In this document: positions 40,408-44,260 of the stretch, piece after piece
Layout of the letters: the number at the start of each line of letters is the position of its first letter
Position numbering within the stretch: the first letter of the stretch is position 1
Assembly: GCA_016793885.1 (NCBI GenBank)
Contig: JAEUHE010000152.1
Location: forward strand, 1 to 44,260
DNA from: Verrucomicrobiales bacterium
Lineage (GTDB): Bacteria; Verrucomicrobiota; Verrucomicrobiia; Limisphaerales; UBA11320
Length of the DNA stretch: 44,260 nucleotides
Direction: 5' to 3'
Notes under the pieces: model-generated
What the model was told of the DNA's origin: nothing
The model's input: the letters and a program-made list of their open reading frames with translations, nothing else
Databases searched by the model: none
Made by a program: the position numbers and the translations under genes

Positions 40408-43400
40408 ATGATGACTCTTCGTCTGGTCCCTCACCGTTTGATGAGCTTCGTCTCTCTCGCATCCCTTGGCTGGTGGCTGGAGGCCTCGGCTGCCGTCGTC
40501 AACATTGACTTCCAAGGCGTCAGGAACGTACCCGGGCCGGATGTTCCCGGTCCCGTCTACTCAGGCCCCAGCGCCGCGGGGGTGGGAACCTCGTGGAACG
40601 GATTGAACGCCGACTCCCGACTTCCGGATGGCAGCGATGACGACAATCTCAACGTCATGGGTGCTAGTTTGGTGGACGAGTCGGGGCTCACGACGGCCGT
40701 GAGTTTCACGCTCGGGCCGGTGGGCGGTGACGTCTGCTGTGCCGCGCCCGTCACAGACCCGTTGGATCCTTTGGCGCTTTTTAATGATTACATCTTCAAT
40801 AACTCGGCGGGCAACAGCGCTGGGCAGTCTCCGTTTACGATTTCGGGTTTGGGCGACAATGCCACGGTGGACCTTTATTTTTACAAGCGCAGCGGCAGCG
40901 TGACAATTGAGGGGGTGGAGGCTTCCGAGTTTATAGGCGAGCCGCCTTTTACTCCCGCGAACACCACCTACTTCCGGGAGGTTCCCGTCAGCAACGGTCA
41001 AGTGACCGGCTCGATAGGCGGCGGCGTGGCGGTGCTGTGGGGCCTGAGCGTTAGCGCTCCCGGAGAGTTCAGTTCGCCCGCCGCGCCGATCGTCGAATCT
41101 GCTTCGCCCTCCGGGAAAGCAGTGCGCACCAATGCGGTGGTGGAGATTAAACTGAGGGACAAGGCCACGGCGGTAGTGCCTGGCTCGATTCAGCTGCTCC
41201 TGAACGGGGCGCCGGTCTCGCCGCAAATCACGCGCGATGTCGGGGCGGGGCTTACCACGGTCTCCTATGATCCCCAGGGAGCGCTCCCCCCCGACAGCAC
41301 ACAGGTCGTTCGAATCATTTTCGGAAGCGATGCGGTTCCGGCCGTGGTTCAGACCAATGACTTCTCCTTCGCCGTCTTCAGCGACCTCAAGGCGGCCTTG
41401 GTGATCAATGTTGATTTCGATGGCGCGCGGACTGGAGATGAGATCGGGGTAACCTACTCCGGGCAGGGAGCGGGCGGGGGTGGCACGATCTGGAACGGGA
41501 TCGCTGTTGACTCCCGGTTACCGGACGGCACGGACGACGACAATCTCAACATCGGGAGCAGCGGGTTGGTTGACTCCCTCGGAGGCGTTACCTCCGTGAG
41601 TTTCGGCGTGAACCCGGTGGGAGGAGATGTGGGGGGAACGCCTACGACCGACCCTACGGTGGGTCAGGCCTTGTTCAGTGACTATTTCTTTAATAACTCC
41701 GCGGGCAACACCGCCGGGGAATCTCCGTTCGTGATCAGTGGATTGGGTTCTGTGCCCAGCGTTGATCTCTATTTTTACCGCGCCGTGGGGACGATTTCGG
41801 TCGCCGGCGTTTCTCCTGGCGTCGTCATTTCCAGCGGCCTGTTCACCGCCGGCAACACGGTAGCATTCCGGGGAGTGCCGGTGGTGGGTGGTAGCGTGTC
41901 GGGAAACTTTGGTCCGGGAGTTACGGTGATCAACGGACTCTCGATCGTAAAACCTTTGCCTCAGCCGATTGTCAAATCTCTCGCACCCACCGGCGACGGA
42001 GTCCTCGGGAGCGCGGAGATCCGCATCGAGCTTCAGGACAACGTGACCCAGGTGGATCCGGCTTCCATACAGTTGACCCTGAACGGGCAGGCGGTGGTTC
42101 CCACCATTGCGAAGCCCGCCGGTTCGGAAGTGACCACGGTGACCTACGATCCTCCCGGCAGACTTCCTGCGGACTCCACCAATGTCGTGAGCATCACCTT
42201 CAGCGATCGCTCGACGCCTCCCGTAGTTCAAACTCGCTCCTTCAGTTTCACAGTCTTCAACGAGGTTAAAGCGTCCAGTATTGTGAACATTGACTTCAAC
42301 GGCGTGCGCAATGTGCCGGGTCCAGACGAGTTGGGGCCCACGTATTCCGGGCTTGGCGCTGCCGGTGGGGGGCAGATTTGGAACGGCATTACTGCGGATT
42401 CCAGGATTGAAGGGGGTGGAGATGATGACAACCTGACGGTCGAGGCCGCTGGGCTGCTCGACTCCATGGGCGGCACGACCACCATCGCGTTCACGGTCGG
42501 GCCGATGGGCGGTGATGTCGGCGGGGCGCCCACGACCAACCCGAGCACGAGTCAGGCTCTCTTCAGTGATTACATCTTCAACAACTCCGCCGGCAACTCG
42601 GCTGGACAGTCGCCTTTTGTGATCACCGGCTTGGGGCAAGCCCCGACGGTGGACCTGTATTTTTATCGATCGGCGGGCACCATCACGGTGGCTGATGTAG
42701 CCCCGAGTAGCTTCACGCCCAGCGGGCTGTTTACGGGGGCCAACACCACCTATTTCCGAAATGTGCCGGTTCTGGGGGGCAGCATTTCTGGAAATTTCGG
42801 TCCGGGAACGACGGTGATCAACGGGCTAACCATCGTGAAGCCCTTGCCGCAACCTATGGTCAAATCCGTGGCACCCACGGGTGATGGGATTCCCGGCGAC
42901 ACCACCATTCAGATCGATCTGATGGACTATGTCACTCAGGTTGATTCGTCCTCAATTCGACTGTCCGTGAATGGCCAGGCGGTGACCCCCACTATCGTTA
43001 AGCCCGCGGGCTCTGACATCACAACGGTGTCCTACGATCCTCCGGGCGATCTGCCGGGAGATTCCTTGAACCAGGTGGAGATTACCTTTGCCGATCGTTC
43101 CAATCCACCGGTGATTCAAACTCGCACCTTCAGTTTCAGCGTTCTCAATTTGGTGAGGGCTGCCACCATTGTGAACATTGATTTCAATGGGGCACGTCAT
43201 CCGGACGAGCTGGGACCCACGTATTCCGGGACCAGCGCACCGGGCGGAGGAATGGTCTGGAACGGGTTGACCGCGGACTCCCGCCTCGAAGATGGAACGG
43301 ACGATGACAACCTCACCGTTGCCGCCAGCGATTTATTGAACTCGTTGGGCGGCCCCACCACGATCGCTTTCAGCGTTTCCCCCATGGGTGGGGACGTTGG

Positions 43401-43896
43401 GGGAGCCGTTGCGACTGGTCCCACGGCCCGGGAGGCGCTCTTCAGCGATTACATCTTTAACAAATCGGCTGGGAACAGCACCGATGAATCGCCCTTCACC
43501 ATCACGGGATTGGGATCGGTTCCGTTTGTGGACCTCTACTTCTATCGGAACAACGGAGGGGTAAGCGTGGCGGGGCTCGCTCGATCACCCTTCGCACCAC
43601 GAGGGATCTTCACCGCAGCCAACACCTACTATTATCGCCGAGTACCGGTGACGAACGGTCAGGTGGATGGCTTGTTTGGGCCGGGCACGGCGGTGGTCAA
43701 CGGACTGACGATCGTCATCCCGGGGGCTTTGAGCGTGGCTCCGCTGGGGACTGACGTCCTGGTCTCGTGGTCGGGGTCGGCTACGCTTCAAACGGCCGCG
43801 GAGGTGTCGGGTGTTTGGAGTGACTTGGTGGACGCGACGAGTCCGCTCCGGATCACGCCGAGCGAAGCGCGTCGGTTTTACCGACTGCGGCCTTGA
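40408..43896 (+). CDS. Secreted protein of four near-identical modules
   Basis: The 1162-residue protein starts at ATG 40408 after GAAGGA at 40394-40399. The frame is open further upstream, but the signal peptide (about 1-28, ending ASAA) fixes this start. Four modules of about 185 residues begin near 30, 331, 621 and 920. Each opens with V-N-(I/V)-D-F-(N/D/Q)-G and has TIWNGI-DSRL, DGTDDDNL, VGGDVGG, LFSDYIFNNSAGN, VDLYFYR and FGPGTTVINGLTIV. Three Ig-like/Big linkers (about 225, 518, 814) separate them, with AP-x-G-D-G and YDPPG motifs. A short C-terminal module (WSDLVDATSPLRITPSEARR) closes with FYRLRP, a common ending in these bacteria. The ligand is unknown. An adhesin or carbohydrate-binding role is an inference. 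Confidence 0.85.
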   Translation: MMTLRLVPHRLMSFVSLASLGWWLEASAAVVNIDFQGVRNVPGPDVPGPVYSGPSAAGVGTSWNGLNADSRLPDGSDDDNLNVMGASLVDESGLTTAVSFTLGPVGGDVCCAAPVTDPLDPLALFNDYIFNNSAGNSAGQSPFTISGLGDNATVDLYFYKRSGSVTIEGVEASEFIGEPPFTPANTTYFREVPVSNGQVTGSIGGGVAVLWGLSVSAPGEFSSPAAPIVESASPSGKAVRTNAVVEIKLRDKATAVVPGSIQLLLNGAPVSPQITRDVGAGLTTVSYDPQGALPPDSTQVVRIIFGSDAVPAVVQTNDFSFAVFSDLKAALVINVDFDGARTGDEIGVTYSGQGAGGGGTIWNGIAVDSRLPDGTDDDNLNIGSSGLVDSLGGVTSVSFGVNPVGGDVGGTPTTDPTVGQALFSDYFFNNSAGNTAGESPFVISGLGSVPSVDLYFYRAVGTISVAGVSPGVVISSGLFTAGNTVAFRGVPVVGGSVSGNFGPGVTVINGLSIVKPLPQPIVKSLAPTGDGVLGSAEIRIELQDNVTQVDPASIQLTLNGQAVVPTIAKPAGSEVTTVTYDPPGRLPADSTNVVSITFSDRSTPPVVQTRSFSFTVFNEVKASSIVNIDFNGVRNVPGPDELGPTYSGLGAAGGGQIWNGITADSRIEGGGDDDNLTVEAAGLLDSMGGTTTIAFTVGPMGGDVGGAPTTNPSTSQALFSDYIFNNSAGNSAGQSPFVITGLGQAPTVDLYFYRSAGTITVADVAPSSFTPSGLFTGANTTYFRNVPVLGGSISGNFGPGTTVINGLTIVKPLPQPMVKSVAPTGDGIPGDTTIQIDLMDYVTQVDSSSIRLSVNGQAVTPTIVKPAGSDITTVSYDPPGDLPGDSLNQVEITFADRSNPPVIQTRTFSFSVLNLVRAATIVNIDFNGARHPDELGPTYSGTSAPGGGMVWNGLTADSRLEDGTDDDNLTVAASDLLNSLGGPTTIAFSVSPMGGDVGGAVATGPTAREALFSDYIFNKSAGNSTDESPFTITGLGSVPFVDLYFYRNNGGVSVAGLARSPFAPRGIFTAANTYYYRRVPVTNGQVDGLFGPGTAVVNGLTIVIPGALSVAPLGTDVLVSWSGSATLQTAAEVSGVWSDLVDATSPLRITPSEARRFYRLRP

Positions 43897-43931
43897 ATGA
43901 GGGGATCCGACTTGGACTGTCGTTCTACGAG

Positions 43932-43966
43932 ATGCCCTAGAGCGGGATTTCTTCGCTCTAGGGCAT
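43932..43966. terminator. Perfect 13-bp stem-loop after the four-module gene
   Basis: ATGCCCTAGAGCG (43932-43944) pairs perfectly with 43954-43966 around a 9-nt loop, 36 nt after the stop codon. No long U run follows, so it is a terminator or transcript-stabilising hairpin. Confidence 0.65.
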
Positions 43967-44123
43967 TCTGGCAGTTGGTTCGTTGCGGTGAGCGAGAGGG
44001 TTTTGGTGGCGTGCAGGAAAAGCGGCGGCATGCCCCGCGCAGTCCATAGTGGGAAACAATGTAGCGTGGGCCGTGTCGGCCCATCGGGAGGGGAATCGTC
44101 CAGCACGGACGTCTCTACAATTG
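43967..44123. other. Short intergenic stretch before the intron end
   Basis: No gene is seen. A TGGGCCG/CGGCCCA hairpin lies at about 44067-44082. Otherwise I see nothing supported. Confidence 0.5.
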
Positions 44124-44260
44124 ATAGGGGTAGGAATGCGGGATTGACCGCACCCCTCCCTCCAAACCGGACTGGCGGATCTCCCGCATCCGGCTTACCA
44201 GTCAGTAGGGTCCACTGTGGGGCTGAAGCCTATTGAGTCGGGTATCCTGCCAAACTGAAT
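44124..44260 (-). mobile_element. 3' end of a group II intron (domains V and VI)
   Basis: On the minus strand, 44197-44164 folds as a 34-nt domain V. The lower stem AAGCCGGA pairs with GTCCGGTTT and includes the catalytic AGC with its G-U pair. The upper stem GCGG/CCGC has a GAGAT loop, which is not a clean GNRA tetraloop. Next comes a domain VI hairpin (GGAGGGAGGGGTGCGG with CCGCATTCCTACCCC). It has a likely bulged A 7 nt before the intron end, which ends in AT. The 3' splice site is between 44124 and 44123. The rest of the intron and any maturase gene lie beyond 44260. An open stretch of 21 codons on the minus strand before a TAA at 44197 is too short to call. Confidence 0.7.

Noticed and set aside
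41518..42639. 373-codon open frame on the minus strand
   Set aside because: It is antisense to the repeated modules of the secreted protein; its apparent repeats only mirror those modules.
44198..44260. C-terminal end of an intron-encoded maturase
   Set aside because: Only 21 open codons are visible and no maturase motif can be recognised.

Overview
The window looks like a chromosomal segment of a high-GC Verrucomicrobium, most likely of the Pedosphaera/Limisphaera side of the phylum. This is inferred from several traits together. There are very large secreted proteins ending in the short C-terminal module that closes with FYRL-type residues. There is a PEP-CTERM sorting tail, a CotH/lamin-tail protein, Gly-rich periplasmic proteins and a type II secretion operon. 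The intergenic repeats (hairpin-rich units, 7-nt and about 9-nt period arrays) are of the kind common in these genomes. No rRNA, tRNA or CRISPR array was seen.

Layout. (1) Positions 1-6215 hold minus-strand exported proteins: a tightly overlapping three-gene unit (Tat-exported intradiol dioxygenase-like protein, a prolyl-oligopeptidase/PhoD-phosphatase fusion, and a two-repeat small secreted protein), preceded by a separate secreted-protein gene. (2) Positions 6775-22760 form one plus-strand locus of about 16 kb. A good sigma-54 promoter candidate is followed by a Gly-rich exported protein, then gspE-F-G-H-I-J-K-L-M-C-like, a secretin divided over two genes, and finally a histidine kinase and an NtrC-family sigma-54 activator. 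This suggests a secretion system that carries its own regulator. (3) Positions 22761-29574 are an accessory zone with repeats, a 42-bp perfect palindrome, a Doc-type toxin-antitoxin pair, a HAD phosphatase, a TPR protein, a Rieske protein, a small coiled-coil protein, a decayed PEP-CTERM gene and an RHS-core toxin with an unusual partner gene. (4) Positions 29575-43896 hold a PP2C phosphatase with a 15-bp coding repeat, a 2.6-kilo-residue CotH/lamin-tail surface protein, and a divergent secreted protein built from four near-identical modules. (5) The right edge carries the last part (domains V and VI) of a group II intron on the minus strand.

Two loci stand out. First, the RHS-core protein at 27655-28989 ends in a metallopeptidase-like toxin domain. 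It overlaps by 4 nt a 129-residue protein whose sequence aligns with the flap region of the RNA polymerase beta subunit. I propose a polymorphic toxin with an immunity protein that mimics its target. Second, the type II secretin is cut inside the Gly-rich loop of one N domain, giving two separately exported proteins that each hold half of that domain. Both proposals rest on reading the sequence alone and need profile searches and structure prediction.
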